DNA from: Maribacter antarcticus DSM 21422
GTDB taxonomy: Bacteria; Bacteroidota; Bacteroidia; Flavobacteriales; Flavobacteriaceae
NCBI RefSeq assembly: GCF_000621125.1
Contig: NZ_JHZC01000010.1
Span: 82,269-146,268, forward strand
DNA: 64,000 nt
Reading direction: 5' to 3'
The position numbers and the translations under genes were made by a program. Below, in pieces: positions 26,827-37,677 of the stretch (positions within the stretch are counted from its first letter, which is position 1; each line of letters opens with the position of its first letter). The notes beneath the pieces were generated by a model. The model saw only the letters and a program-made list of their open reading frames with translations. It made no database searches and was not told the origin of the DNA.

Positions 26827-28905
26827 ATGTCCTCACTAGATTCACCCAAAAGATATACGATTACAGCAGCACTCCCGTACACAAACGGACCTATTCATAT
26901 AGGACATTTAGCAGGTGTTTATGTTCCGGCAGATATCTATGCACGTTATTTAAGGGGCATCGATAAAAATGTAGCGTTTATTTGCGGTAGCGATGAGCAT
27001 GGAGTAGCTATATCTATGAAGGCCAAAAAAGAAGGGATTACGCCTCAAGAAGTTGTCGAGAAATATCATACCATAATCAAGCAATCCTTTGCTGATTTTG
27101 GAATTACATTCGATAATTATTCTAGGACATCAGCGCCTATACATCATAAAACAGCATCCGATTTTTTTAAGAAACTATACGATCAAGGCGATTTTATTGA
27201 AGAGACTACGGCCCAATTATATGACGATGAAGCAAAGCAATTTTTAGCGGATCGCTTTGTCAAAGGGGTCTGCCCCAAATGCGGTAATGAGGAAGCTTAT
27301 GGTGATCAATGTGAGAATTGCGGATCTACATTAAATGCTACGGACTTAATCAACCCTAAGTCTACCATAACCGGTTCCGTTCCTACAACCAAGGAAACCA
27401 CCCATTGGTTTTTACCCTTAGACCGTTATGAAGATTTTTTACGGAAATGGATTTTAGAGGGACATAAGAACGATTGGAAACCCAATGTTTACGGTCAATG
27501 TAAGTCGTGGATTGATGGTGGTTTAGAGCCTAGAGCCGTAACGCGCGATTTAGATTGGGGTATTCCCGTGCCAGTAAAAGGTGGCGAAGGAAAAGTACTC
27601 TACGTTTGGTTCGATGCTCCTATTGGTTATATATCATCTACTAAAGAATGGGCGGAGCGGGAAGGAAAAGATTGGGAACCTTACTGGAAATCTGACGACA
27701 CTAAATTGGTGCATTTTATTGGTAAGGATAACATTGTGTTTCATTGTATCATATTTCCTGCAATACTTAAAGCACATGGCGATTTTATATTACCAGAAAA
27801 TGTGCCGGCCAATGAATTCTTAAACTTGGAGGGAAACAAATTGTCCACTTCTAAAAACTGGGCGGTATGGTTGCACGAGTATTTAGCCGATTTTTCGGAT
27901 ATGCAAGATGTGCTTAGGTATACTTTAACTGCTAATGCACCTGAAAGCAAGGATAACGATTTCACTTGGAAAGATTTTCAAGCCAGAAATAACAATGAGC
28001 TGGTGGCTATCTTTGGTAATTTCATTAACCGGGTAGTCGTTTTAACGAATAAGTATTACGAAGGTGACGTGCCAAAGGCAGGAAGTTTTTCAAAAGTAGA
28101 TGTAGAGACCTTAGCTGCGTTAAAGCAATTTCCTGAAATTATTTCTAGCTCTATAGAACGCTACCGTTTTAGAGAAGCGGGTCAGGAACTTATGAATCTA
28201 GCTCGTTTAGGAAATAAATATTTGGCAGATGAAGAACCTTGGAAGGTAATTAAAAAAGATGAGGAACGGGTTAAAACCATTATGTACGTAGCGCTTCAAA
28301 TAGCAACTGCCCTAGCTGTCTTAAGCGAGCCTTTTTTGCCATTTACGTCTAAGAAACTTAAGACTATTCTTAATATTAGCCTAAGCGCAGTTGAAGGGCT
28401 AAAATGGAACGATGTTTCTACAAAGGAAACCTTACTCCAAGCTGGCCACATCATAAACAAAGCTGAACTTTTATTTCGCAAAGTAGAAGACCAAGAAATT
28501 GACGCCCAATTAGCGAAATTAGAAGCCACAAAAAAAGCAAACGAGCAAATGAACAAAGCGGTTGAACCTCAAAAAGACACCATTACCTTTGATGATTTTA
28601 GCAAACTGGATATGCGTGTAGGTACCATTATCGAAGCTGAAAAGATGGCAAAAGCAAAGAAATTATTGGTATTAAAAGTAGATACAGGTCTTGATGTTCG
28701 TACTATTGTTTCTGGTATAGCAGAGAGCTTTACTCCAGAAGAAATTGTAGGTAAGAAAGTAACCGTATTGGTTAATTTGGCGCCACGAGCCCTAAGGGGA
28801 GTGGAAAGCGAAGGCATGATTTTAATGACTGAAAATGCAGATGGGAAATTGGTTTTTATGAATCCTGATTCGGATGGTGTTGCGAATGGGGAAGGGATAA
28901 ACTGA
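26827..28905 (+). CDS. metG: Methionyl-tRNA synthetase
   Basis: A 692-residue class I aminoacyl-tRNA synthetase charging tRNA-Met. The HIGH motif is [10 protein letters not shown] (His24-His27) and the KMSKS counterpart is KLSTSK (338-343). A zinc knuckle [18 protein letters not shown] lies near residue 150. After the helical anticodon-binding domain, residues ~585-692 form the C-terminal EMAP-like tRNA-binding domain ([19 protein letters not shown]), which also supports dimerisation. Length fits the long, E. coli-type form. Confidence 0.97.
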   Translation: MSSLDSPKRYTITAALPYTNGPIHIGHLAGVYVPADIYARYLRGIDKNVAFICGSDEHGVAISMKAKKEGITPQEVVEKYHTIIKQSFADFGITFDNYSRTSAPIHHKTASDFFKKLYDQGDFIEETTAQLYDDEAKQFLADRFVKGVCPKCGNEEAYGDQCENCGSTLNATDLINPKSTITGSVPTTKETTHWFLPLDRYEDFLRKWILEGHKNDWKPNVYGQCKSWIDGGLEPRAVTRDLDWGIPVPVKGGEGKVLYVWFDAPIGYISSTKEWAEREGKDWEPYWKSDDTKLVHFIGKDNIVFHCIIFPAILKAHGDFILPENVPANEFLNLEGNKLSTSKNWAVWLHEYLADFSDMQDVLRYTLTANAPESKDNDFTWKDFQARNNNELVAIFGNFINRVVVLTNKYYEGDVPKAGSFSKVDVETLAALKQFPEIISSSIERYRFREAGQELMNLARLGNKYLADEEPWKVIKKDEERVKTIMYVALQIATALAVLSEPFLPFTSKKLKTILNISLSAVEGLKWNDVSTKETLLQAGHIINKAELLFRKVEDQEIDAQLAKLEATKKANEQMNKAVEPQKDTITFDDFSKLDMRVGTIIEAEKMAKAKKLLVLKVDTGLDVRTIVSGIAESFTPEEIVGKKVTVLVNLAPRALRGVESEGMILMTENADGKLVFMNPDSDGVANGEGIN

Positions 28906-29027
28906 TTTTTGTTTTATCCCGAATATCAATTCAAGCGCTCCCTAAGCATGGGGCGAGAATCTAGGAAAACGATAGGGTTTAGACCATACTCTACTTGTAA
29001 AATCCATAGTATCAAAATCTAATTTTT

Positions 29028-31157
29028 ATGAACCTCATCTCCTACATACTAAAGTACACTCAACTCCCTGAAAAGAACATTCAGAATACAGTTGCCCTTT
29101 TAAACGAAGAGTGTACAGTGCCTTTTATATCTCGGTATAGAAAAGAACGAACCGGCAACCTAGACGAGGTGCAGATTGGAGATATTGTACAATTTAAAGA
29201 GCAGTTTGAGGCCTTAGAAAAGCGAATAAAGGCGATTATTAAGGCAGTTGATGAACAAGGAGCGCTTACCCAGGAGCTTAAAACTAGGTTGGAGTCGGCA
29301 GCCGATTTGATTCAATTAGAGGATCTTTACCTTCCCTTCAAAAAAAGTAAAAAGACCAAGGCGGAGGTGGCCCGGAAAAATGGATTGGAACCTTTGGCTA
29401 AGATTATAATGGCCCAACGTTCCGAGGATATTGAATACATCGCTAGTCAGTACGTGAACAAAGAAGTACAAAATGAAGACGATGCTTTGGAAGGTGCGCG
29501 ACATATTATTTCGGAACGGATTAATGAACGTGCTGATATCCGTAAGCAGCTAAGAAGGCAATTAGAGCGTTTCGCCCTTATTACTACAAAAGTAGTGGGT
29601 ACCAAAAAGGACGACGAAAAAGCACAGAAATACCGAGATTATTTTGACTGGAGTGAGGCTTTAAACCGTTGCCCATCACATCGATTTTTAGCGATATCTC
29701 GGGCAGAATCGGAAAAGTACATCCGAATAAAAATAGAAATCGATGAAGACGCTGCACTAAACCAAATGCGGCAACGTATCATCAAAAACCATAATTCACC
29801 CTGTGCAGCGCAATTGGAACTTGCGATTTCCGATGCCTATAAAAGGCTCCTTTTCCCTTCCTTAAGTAACGAATTACTAAAGAGTGCAAAAGAAAAAGCA
29901 GATGAAGATGCTATTGGCGTTTTTGCCAAAAACCTAAGACAACTCTTGTTGGGCGCACCTCTGGGCGAGAAGCGTATTTTAGCGTTAGATCCCGGGTTCC
30001 GTTCCGGTTGTAAGCTGGTTTGCTTGGATGCCCAAGGAAATTTAGTGCACAACGAGACCATCTATCCACATGCACCCCAAAATGATGTTTCAGGTGCGAT
30101 AAAAAAACTAAGTTCCTTGGCTAATGCTTATAAAATTGAGGCAATAGCCATAGGTAATGGTACTGCATCGCGCGAAACGGAACGCTTAGTTAAAAAGGTG
30201 ATTTTTAAAAATCCAATTGAAGTATTTGTTGTTAGTGAAGCCGGGGCATCTATCTATTCTGCATCCAAAATTGCAAGGGACGAATTTCCAAATTACGATG
30301 TTACCGTGCGAGGAGCCGTATCTATAGGTAGAAGATTGGCCGATCCCTTAGCGGAATTGGTTAAAATAGATGCAAAATCTATCGGAGTGGGTCAATATCA
30401 ACATGATGTAGACCAAGCTAAGCTAAAAACTTCCTTAGACAGAGTAGTGGAAAGTTGTGTGAACTCCGTAGGCGTTAATATCAATACAGCGAGTGTTCCC
30501 TTACTGAGCTATGTTAGTGGCATAGGGCCAAAACTGGCAGAAAATATTGTGATATACAGAAAAGATAAGGGTGCTTTTACGTCACGAAACGATATAAAAC
30601 AAGTCGCTAGACTAGGTAACAAAGCTTTTGAGCAGGGCGCTGGTTTTTTGCGAATTAAAGATGGAGAAAATCCTTTGGACGATTCTTCTGTTCATCCAGA
30701 ACGCTATGCCGTAGTAAAACAAATGGCAAAAGACCAAAAGGCGGATGTAGTACAAATCGTTGGTAACAAATCGCTCTTAAAGGAAATAGACGTCCAAAAG
30801 TATCGTACGGATGATTTAGGAATACCTACTTTAAAAGATATTTTAGCCGAGTTAGAAAAGCCAGGATTGGACAGACGCGAGAAGGCTAAGGTCTTTACCT
30901 TTGACCAAAACATCCGTTCTATAGAAGATTTAAGAGAAGGACAATTACTTCCAGGAATTGTAAATAATATCACCAACTTTGGTTGCTTTGTAGATATAGG
31001 GGTTAAAGAAAGTGGTCTTATCCATATTTCTAATCTTGCGGATGGTTTTGTTAAGGACGTGAGTGTCCATGTAACATTACATCAGCAGATAATTGTAAAA
31101 GTGTTGACTGTGGATATTTCCCGAAAACGGATTCAACTAGAAATGCATAAGAAGTAG
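29028..31157 (+). CDS. tex: RNA-binding transcription accessory protein Tex
   Basis: A 709-residue Tex protein. Order: N-terminal helical region (VPFISRYRKERTGNLDEVQI), a YqgF/RNase H-like domain around residue 320 (RILALDPGFRSGCKLVCLD), helix-hairpin-helix motifs near 485-520 (SVGVNINTASVPLLSYVSGIG), and a C-terminal S1 RNA-binding domain (LLPGIVNNITNFGCFVDIGV). Tex associates with transcription and RNA; its exact job is still debated. Length is slightly below the ~770 usual in proteobacteria but normal for Bacteroidota. Confidence 0.95.
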   Translation: MNLISYILKYTQLPEKNIQNTVALLNEECTVPFISRYRKERTGNLDEVQIGDIVQFKEQFEALEKRIKAIIKAVDEQGALTQELKTRLESAADLIQLEDLYLPFKKSKKTKAEVARKNGLEPLAKIIMAQRSEDIEYIASQYVNKEVQNEDDALEGARHIISERINERADIRKQLRRQLERFALITTKVVGTKKDDEKAQKYRDYFDWSEALNRCPSHRFLAISRAESEKYIRIKIEIDEDAALNQMRQRIIKNHNSPCAAQLELAISDAYKRLLFPSLSNELLKSAKEKADEDAIGVFAKNLRQLLLGAPLGEKRILALDPGFRSGCKLVCLDAQGNLVHNETIYPHAPQNDVSGAIKKLSSLANAYKIEAIAIGNGTASRETERLVKKVIFKNPIEVFVVSEAGASIYSASKIARDEFPNYDVTVRGAVSIGRRLADPLAELVKIDAKSIGVGQYQHDVDQAKLKTSLDRVVESCVNSVGVNINTASVPLLSYVSGIGPKLAENIVIYRKDKGAFTSRNDIKQVARLGNKAFEQGAGFLRIKDGENPLDDSSVHPERYAVVKQMAKDQKADVVQIVGNKSLLKEIDVQKYRTDDLGIPTLKDILAELEKPGLDRREKAKVFTFDQNIRSIEDLREGQLLPGIVNNITNFGCFVDIGVKESGLIHISNLADGFVKDVSVHVTLHQQIIVKVLTVDISRKRIQLEMHKK

Positions 31158-31315
31158 GTTGAGAGATTAGTTTACAATCAGTTTTTATGACTAATACAAT
31201 CGCTTTTGTATCAGAAAAAACTTATATTGCCTTTATGAATATTACAGATAACCGTAAATTTTAGATATCTGTCTCAGTTAGACTTAACCCCGTAAGACCG
31301 AACTATTCTTTATCG

Positions 31316-33289
31316 ATGCCAAAATTTAAATTATTGGATAAGCTCCAAGAGCTTTACTTAACTGGATGCAAATCAGACGAGTTTAATTCAGTTTTCCAGC
31401 TTCTAAGACTGAGCCTGAACGCATCAAAATCAACTTTTGATACTATTACAAGGAACATGGGGCAGGGTTTTGCACATTGTAAAGTTATTTGTGATGAATT
31501 CGGTAATCCGTTGGATTTCAGATTTTTAGCAATAAACAAAGTTTTTGCAGAGTATGTAGGAATTAACGAAAATAATATTATTGATAGAACTCTGTTGGAA
31601 ATTTATCCAGATGTAGAACGAAGTTGGTTACAACATCTAGGAAAAGTGGCACTTACGCAAGAACCTATCTCTTTTACCCAATACAATCATAACACAGATA
31701 AAGACTACACTGTTAGTGCTTACTCAAATATACATGGTGAGTTCATCACGCTATTTGACGAGGTTTTAAATACAGCTGAACTTAACGCTGCAAACAAGAA
31801 AGTAGAAGATGCCCTTAAATCCAATACAGCTATTCTAGCAAATATAAATGAAGCTTTTGCATATTGCGAAGTGGTATATAATAATCAAGGAATCGCATAT
31901 GATTATAGGGTATTAGAGGTTAATAAGGCATACAGGATACAAACAGGAATACCTAAGGAGGATATTGTTGGTAAGACCATATTGGAATTCTTCCCAGATG
32001 TAGAGCAGACCTGGTTGGATACTTTTATTGAAGTGGCACTGACCCAACAGCCCAAGTCTTTTGTAGATTACAATCATAATACGGGCAAGTACTATGATAT
32101 GAATGCCTACTCCCCTAAAATAGGCTTTTTTGTAATTATTTTCAAGGATGTTACGGACAAAGAGGTTACTAGATTAAGATTACAGGAAAGCGAAAATTCA
32201 AAATCTCAATTACTAAAAAACCTTACCGAGGGCTTTGCACATTGCGAACTTTTATATGATGATAAAGGATGTCCCATAGATTATAAGATACTCGATGTAA
32301 ACCCTATTTACGAGATACAAACAGGTATACCTGCCAAGGATATCATAGGAAAGAAAGCTTTAGAAGTTTTTCCTACTATGAAATCGTCTTGGATTACAAT
32401 ATGTGCTGATGTTGCTCTAAAACAAAAGACACATTCATTTATAGATTACAATGATGCCACTCAAAAATATTACGAGACAACTGCCTATAGTCCTAAAAAA
32501 GGAGAGTTTGCGCTTATTTTTCGTGATGTAACCGCACAAGAAAATAAACGGGTGCTTCTGGAGAAGGCTTACGAAAAGGCATCGGAAAATGAAAAGCTTA
32601 AATCTGCATTTTTAGCGAATATGTCCCACGAAATCAGGACACCAATGAATGCGATTTTGGGTTGTTCCGCACTACTGGAAAGTGACGATTTAGCACGAGA
32701 GGAAAGCCTACGATGCCTGTCTCACATAAAGTCATCAGGAAATCGATTATTGAGTATTATCTCGGATATCGTTGATATTTCTAAGATAGATGCGCAGCAA
32801 CAGAGATTAAACTATACCAAACACGACCTTAATGGCATACTAACAAGAGTAAAGGAGCAATTTGATGTCACCCATACAACAGTAAATATTTCACTAGTTT
32901 TTGACAAAGGCCTAACAGACGATGAGAGCACTATTCATACCGATGATACCAAACTCATTCAAATTCTTTCTAACCTGTTAGAAAACGCATTTAAGTTTAC
33001 TGAGGAAGGTCAAATACGATTAGGATATAAAGTAGATGGTGCCTTTTTAAATTTTTACGTTAAAGATTCTGGAATTGGAATCAAACAGGAAGATTATCCT
33101 AAAATTTTTGAACGATTTGGACAAGTGGTAGATACCAAAACAAAAATAAACACCGGTTCTGGACTAGGTATTTCAATCGTTAACGGACTTATAGCACTTT
33201 TTGGTGGAGAACTTACTCTAGAGTCGGAATTCGGAAAAGGAAGCACCTTTCATTTTACGCTACCCTATTTACCCGCAAACAAAGTTTAA
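31316..33289 (+). CDS. Soluble histidine kinase with three repeated PAS domains
   Basis: A 657-residue kinase with no membrane segment or signal peptide. Three PAS units of about 115 residues follow each other (roughly 50-165, 170-285, 290-405). Each repeats the same features: GFAHC/AFAYC at the start, the LE-FPDVE-W segment, VALTQ, then DYN..T.KYY and a DVT end. The kinase core follows: H-box MSHEIRTPMNAILG with phospho-acceptor His438, N-box NLLENAFKFT, DSGIGI and GSGLGISI. The conserved Cys in each PAS may matter for sensing, but this is a guess. The next gene, 3 bp on, is a lone receiver, its likely target. Confidence 0.9.
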   Translation: MPKFKLLDKLQELYLTGCKSDEFNSVFQLLRLSLNASKSTFDTITRNMGQGFAHCKVICDEFGNPLDFRFLAINKVFAEYVGINENNIIDRTLLEIYPDVERSWLQHLGKVALTQEPISFTQYNHNTDKDYTVSAYSNIHGEFITLFDEVLNTAELNAANKKVEDALKSNTAILANINEAFAYCEVVYNNQGIAYDYRVLEVNKAYRIQTGIPKEDIVGKTILEFFPDVEQTWLDTFIEVALTQQPKSFVDYNHNTGKYYDMNAYSPKIGFFVIIFKDVTDKEVTRLRLQESENSKSQLLKNLTEGFAHCELLYDDKGCPIDYKILDVNPIYEIQTGIPAKDIIGKKALEVFPTMKSSWITICADVALKQKTHSFIDYNDATQKYYETTAYSPKKGEFALIFRDVTAQENKRVLLEKAYEKASENEKLKSAFLANMSHEIRTPMNAILGCSALLESDDLAREESLRCLSHIKSSGNRLLSIISDIVDISKIDAQQQRLNYTKHDLNGILTRVKEQFDVTHTTVNISLVFDKGLTDDESTIHTDDTKLIQILSNLLENAFKFTEEGQIRLGYKVDGAFLNFYVKDSGIGIKQEDYPKIFERFGQVVDTKTKINTGSGLGISIVNGLIALFGGELTLESEFGKGSTFHFTLPYLPANKV

Positions 33290-33292
33290 CTC

Positions 33293-33661
33293 ATGGGCGA
33301 AAATAATTTTACAGTATTGGTAGCGGAAGATGATGAAATTAATTTTTATCTCATTGAAATGTGGATGCAAGATCTTTGTACAATTATCCATGCTGCAGAT
33401 GGTATTAAGGCTGTAGAAAAGTTTAAATTACATCCAGAAATTGATATCATCATTATGGATATTAGAATGCCATATATGAATGGAATAGATGCTACGAAAG
33501 AAATAAGACAATTAAATAAAAGTATTCCAATAATCGCCTATACTGCCTATGTCATGAACGATGAAGCTGATTTGATGCAAGACGCTGGGTGCAATGAGAT
33601 TATCACGAAACCCTCCAAAAAAGAAGATTTTTCCGAACTTGTACAGAAATATAAAAAATAA
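33293..33661 (+). CDS. Single-domain response regulator
   Basis: A 122-residue CheY-like receiver without an output domain. The acidic pocket is AEDDE (residues 11-15), the phospho-acceptor is Asp56 in IIIMDIRMPYMNG, the switch residue is in IAYTAY, and the conserved lysine is in ITKPSKK. It starts 3 bp after the histidine kinase stop, so the two are co-expressed. With no effector domain it must act by protein contact or pass phosphate on. Confidence 0.92.
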   Translation: MGENNFTVLVAEDDEINFYLIEMWMQDLCTIIHAADGIKAVEKFKLHPEIDIIIMDIRMPYMNGIDATKEIRQLNKSIPIIAYTAYVMNDEADLMQDAGCNEIITKPSKKEDFSELVQKYKK

Positions 33662-33677
33662 GAGGTTTAGATATTAG

Positions 33678-34637
33678 TTAATTGCTAACGGCGCGACGTA
33701 ACCGGTCGTTGATACTTGCGCCTAAGCCAGTGTTTGGAAATTTTTCCGCTATAATCAAATCGAGATTCAGTTCGTCCAGCTCATATAAGGCGGCGAACAG
33801 GTTTTTGGCCGCCTCTTCTAAATCGCCTTGCTTTGAAAGCGTTTTGACTGTAACATTCTCATGAGTGAATTCATTTTTAAAAGAAAGTACTCCTAATTTT
33901 AAATGTTGATGCTCTCTAATCGTATCTAAGATTGTATTGCTTACCACTAGTTGCGTGTTAGGAGAATAATGCTTCAATAACATACCTGGTGCTTGGGGAG
34001 TAGTTTCATTTTCTGTTACTAAGGTTACTTTCCCTACAACGGCTTCGATATCCTCAATGGAAATTCCTCCTTTGCGATATACCACCGGGTGTTCTCCATC
34101 AAAACCTACTATAGTTGATTCTAAACCTACTTTACAAGGGCCACCATCTAAAATTGCAGGAATGCGATTACCAAAATAATACGCCACATGTTCGGCAGAA
34201 GTTGGGCTTACCCTTGTAAAGGGATTGGCACTTGGTGCTGCTAATGGAAAATCCAATCCTTGTAATAATTCAATGGTTACCGGATGATTTGGCATGCGAA
34301 CACCAACTGTTTGTTTACCACCAGTAATACTATTGGGTACGAAGTCATTTTTAGCCAATATTAAGGTTAAAGCTCCTGGCCAAAAAGCTTTTGCTAGTTG
34401 CATGGCTTTATCCGGAATTGCGATAGCCAGTTGTTGTAATTGCGCTATATCATGAATATGCAGAATCAACGGGTTAAAAAGTGGCCGCCCCTTCATTTCA
34501 AAAATTTGTTTTACCGCTTTTTCATTAAAAGCATTGGCCGCTAATCCATACACGGTTTCTGTTGGTATGGCGACTAATTTATTCTCTTTCAATAATTGTT
34601 GGCAATAGTTAATGTCTGTCGTAATTACGTTTTGCAT
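33678..34637 (-). CDS. L-threonylcarbamoyladenylate synthase (Sua5 type)
   Basis: A 319-residue enzyme that makes threonylcarbamoyl-AMP from threonine, bicarbonate and ATP, for t6A37 in tRNAs decoding ANN codons. The YrdC/TsaC domain covers residues ~1-205 (VAIPTETVYGLAANAFNEKAV, KGRPLFNPLILHI, PNHPVTIELLQG, APSANPFTRVSPT). The C-terminal ~110 residues are the Sua5 domain (APGMLLKHYSPNTQLVV). The two-domain length favours Sua5 over short TsaC. It is a single gene, convergent with the response regulator. Confidence 0.95.
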   Translation of the reverse strand: MQNVITTDINYCQQLLKENKLVAIPTETVYGLAANAFNEKAVKQIFEMKGRPLFNPLILHIHDIAQLQQLAIAIPDKAMQLAKAFWPGALTLILAKNDFVPNSITGGKQTVGVRMPNHPVTIELLQGLDFPLAAPSANPFTRVSPTSAEHVAYYFGNRIPAILDGGPCKVGLESTIVGFDGEHPVVYRKGGISIEDIEAVVGKVTLVTENETTPQAPGMLLKHYSPNTQLVVSNTILDTIREHQHLKLGVLSFKNEFTHENVTVKTLSKQGDLEEAAKNLFAALYELDELNLDLIIAEKFPNTGLGASINDRLRRAVSN

Positions 34638-34853
34638 GAAGACAAAGGTAGTGTAGGATTTTGGTATTTTAATAGGTTTATTAGTGTTTGGATTTTAACG
34701 TGCTGTTCATGCTCGCTTACAGGAATGTATTCGAGATACAACCTAAATGAATAGTAAGTGTGGTCTCAGCCGAGTACTAAAAGTCGTTATAGAATATGAT
34801 CAACAGAACTAATAGACCACCTCATTATATATACCAATAAAGAGGATTAGGTT

Positions 34854-34861
34854 TATCTTTG
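34854..34861 (+). promoter_or_regulatory. Bacteroidota -7 box before the deacetylase gene
   Basis: TATCTTTG fits TAnnTTTG and ends 6 bp before the ATG at 34868. If used, the transcript would have almost no leader. Confidence 0.35.
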
Positions 34862-34867
34862 TTCCCT

Positions 34868-35770
34868 ATGCTTAAAATCGCTTACCACCCCATTTACCAG
34901 CACCCACTACCTGAAGGCCATCGCTTTCCTATGTTGAAGTATGATTTACTACCCAAGCAATTGCTACACGAAGGTACTTGTAATCAAGCGAATTTTTTTG
35001 AGCCGGAAATCCCCAATGATAAATATATCGTTGCGGTACACGACCCTGAATATTTCTATGATTTGTTGAACATAAAGATTCCACATAAAGAAGCTCGGAA
35101 AATAGGGTTCCCCTTAACCGAAGACCTGGTAGAACGAGAGCGCATTATAGCTGATGGCACTATGAAAGGCTGTGAGTTTGCATTAGAATATGGTGTGGCC
35201 ATGAATATTGCCGGAGGTACCCACCATGCATATACCGATAGGGGAGAAGCATTTTGTATGTTAAATGACCAAGCTATTGGCGCACGTTATTTACAGTTCA
35301 AAAACTTAGCTAAAAAAATACTCGTTGTAGATTTAGATGTGCACCAGGGCAATGGCACAGCGGAAATTTTTCAGAATGATGCTTCTGTGTTTACATTTTC
35401 TATGCATGGAGCATCTAATTATCCATTTAAAAAAGAACAATCAGATTTAGATATACCATTGGCAAAAGGCACGAACGATTCCGAGTATCTATCCATTTTA
35501 AAAAAAACGCTCCCCAAACTAATAAATCAAGAACAGCCAGACTTCATTTTTTACCTTTGCGGCGTGGATGTTATTTCTACGGATAAATTAGGCACTTTGG
35601 GGCTCACTATTGATGGCTGCAAACAACGAGATGCTTTTGTGCTTGACACTTGTCATCAACTTCAAATTCCGGTACAATGTAGTATGGGAGGCGGTTACTC
35701 TCCGGATATTAAGACCATTATAGATGCACACGCTAACACCTTTAGAGTGGCGCAAGACATCTATTTTTAG
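34868..35770 (+). CDS. Histone deacetylase-family amidohydrolase
   Basis: A 300-residue zinc hydrolase of the HDAC/AcuC/acetylpolyamine amidohydrolase superfamily. Catalytic segments: AGGTHHAYTDRGEAFC, ILVVDLDVHQGNGTAEIF (zinc ligands Asp and His), and the Tyr loop GGGYSPD near the end. I chose ATG 34868; an alternative TTG lies 9 bp upstream. In bacteria such enzymes deacetylate small amides, polyamines or proteins. The substrate is not evident from the neighbours. Confidence 0.92.
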   Translation: MLKIAYHPIYQHPLPEGHRFPMLKYDLLPKQLLHEGTCNQANFFEPEIPNDKYIVAVHDPEYFYDLLNIKIPHKEARKIGFPLTEDLVERERIIADGTMKGCEFALEYGVAMNIAGGTHHAYTDRGEAFCMLNDQAIGARYLQFKNLAKKILVVDLDVHQGNGTAEIFQNDASVFTFSMHGASNYPFKKEQSDLDIPLAKGTNDSEYLSILKKTLPKLINQEQPDFIFYLCGVDVISTDKLGTLGLTIDGCKQRDAFVLDTCHQLQIPVQCSMGGGYSPDIKTIIDAHANTFRVAQDIYF

Positions 35771-35797
35771 TTGTATTTTAGGGATAATTACCTCTTC

Positions 35798-37456
35798 TTA
35801 TTTCGCAAAATAAATATAGATACCCACTACAACAACAACAATAGTTAATCCCACTTGCTTTACGTACTTGTAAGGTTCAATACTCACTTGCTTCGTATAT
35901 TGAAGTTCAAAAGCTTCTTCTCTAGGTTTAAAGTACCCGATAATGAGCATGATGATGATGTTTGAAACAAATAGAATAGCCATAATATGCAGAAAGTGCG
36001 GATACGCATCCGCTTCTATCATTGCTAATTCTGCTTCACCAGTTATGCCAGACGCTTTTGCTTGTTCCAATGCAGTATCAATAAAGTTTGGTTTTAGAAT
36101 AAATTGGCTTAAACAATAGAGTAGAGACCCCGTGACTATACCAATTTTAGCAGCTATTGCAGGCACTCTTTTCGTAAGATAACCTACGACAATTATAGTG
36201 AATATTGGAATACTATAAATACCGTTTATTTCCTGAAGATAGTTAAACAAACTACCTGCATTGGCAATGAGGGGTGCAATAAACATAGCGGCAAGTGCCA
36301 AACAAACACCAAATATTTTACCATATTTTACAACGGTTACTTCGTTTGCGTCTTTATTAATATGTTGTTTGTAAATATCTATTCCGAATAGGGTAACAGA
36401 ACTATTAAGTACACTATTAAAAGAGCTCAGAATAGCGCCAAACAACACAGCAGCAAAAAAACCAATCATTGGTTTTGGCAATACTGCCCTTACCAATTCT
36501 GGATAAGCGAGGTCACTAGAAGCCAAACCCCCTTCAAAATAATGATAGGCAATCATTCCTGGTAATACCAATATTAAAGGGCCTAATATTTTAAAAAAAG
36601 CAGCTAACAATAATCCTTTTTGTCCTTCAGCTAAGTTTTTGGCACCTAAAGCTCTTTGGATTATTTGCTGATTTGTACCCCAATAAAAAAGTTGTACTAA
36701 CATCATTCCAGTGAAAATGGTTAAAAAAGGTACTTCTTGACCATGTTCACCTGTAGAATCAAACCGTTCTGGATTCGTTGTCATGAGTAAATCCAATCCT
36801 TCAAATACACTTCCGTTCCCAATCGCCATTAATCCAAAAACAGGAATTAATATTCCGCCAATCATTAACCCTATAGCATTAATACTATCGGAAACAACTA
36901 CGGCCTTTAATCCTCCAAAAACAGCATAAACAGAACCTATAAGACCAATACCCCAAATACAACAAACCAATGCGGTCTTTTCAGAAATATCAAACATGCC
37001 CGCTATATCAAACATACCGCTAATAGCTACCGATCCTGAATACAAAATTACAGGTAACAATACGACCACATAGCCGGTTAGAAACAGTCCAGAGGTTAGG
37101 GTTTTTGTAGTTACATCAAACCTATCTGCAAGAAATTGCGGCACTGTGGTTAGCCCTCCTTTTAAATACCTAGGCAATAAAAGTACTGCTGTAACCACCA
37201 TTGCAATAGCAGCCAGTGTTTCCCATGCCATTACGGACAAACCATCCTTATAGGCGCTACCGTTGAGCCCTACGATTTGTTCTGTGGAAAGATTTGTTAA
37301 TAAAAGCGAACCTGCTATAACCCCAGCTGTAAGACTTCTTCCTCCTAAAAAATACCCATCAGATGATTTTTCGTTAGTTGATCGCGTAGCGTACCAAGCA
37401 ATTATAGCTACTAAGGTGGTAAACCCTACAAAAGAAAAGACTGCTAGTAAATCCAT
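35798..37456 (-). CDS. Sodium:solute symporter (SSS family)
   Basis: A 552-residue inner-membrane transporter with about 14 hydrophobic helices. Family traits include FLGGRSLTAGVIAGSLLLTNLSTEQIVGLNG near the N-terminus (split pattern), SVYAVFGGLKAVVVSDSI, and a helix-8 type segment FGAILSSFNSVLNSSVTLFGIDIY that contributes to Na+ binding. It resembles the sugar or sialic-acid type SGLT branch more than the proline or pantothenate branches, but the substrate cannot be told. The gene is single and divergent from the serine hydrolase at 37678. Confidence 0.9.
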   Translation of the reverse strand: MDLLAVFSFVGFTTLVAIIAWYATRSTNEKSSDGYFLGGRSLTAGVIAGSLLLTNLSTEQIVGLNGSAYKDGLSVMAWETLAAIAMVVTAVLLLPRYLKGGLTTVPQFLADRFDVTTKTLTSGLFLTGYVVVLLPVILYSGSVAISGMFDIAGMFDISEKTALVCCIWGIGLIGSVYAVFGGLKAVVVSDSINAIGLMIGGILIPVFGLMAIGNGSVFEGLDLLMTTNPERFDSTGEHGQEVPFLTIFTGMMLVQLFYWGTNQQIIQRALGAKNLAEGQKGLLLAAFFKILGPLILVLPGMIAYHYFEGGLASSDLAYPELVRAVLPKPMIGFFAAVLFGAILSSFNSVLNSSVTLFGIDIYKQHINKDANEVTVVKYGKIFGVCLALAAMFIAPLIANAGSLFNYLQEINGIYSIPIFTIIVVGYLTKRVPAIAAKIGIVTGSLLYCLSQFILKPNFIDTALEQAKASGITGEAELAMIEADAYPHFLHIMAILFVSNIIIMLIIGYFKPREEAFELQYTKQVSIEPYKYVKQVGLTIVVVVVGIYIYFAK

Positions 37457-37677
37457 AAAAAATTGGTTGTTTGGTTATATACTATTGATTCATTCTTACG
37501 AAATATTCTATTTGAATTAAAAAATGAAATTCGAATATAAGACATACAAAATAAGCAGACCAATTTTCATACGAATATTGATACCTACCGCAACAATACA
37601 ATCTTCTAATCTACCAGTAGATTGTATAAAATCAAAAACTTTAACTACTTTTAAAACATCAACCAATAGCAATTATA

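Noticed and set aside
31187..31264. A 25-codon ORF between tex and the histidine kinase
   Set aside because: No coding signs beyond an ATG and a stop; likely leader sequence.
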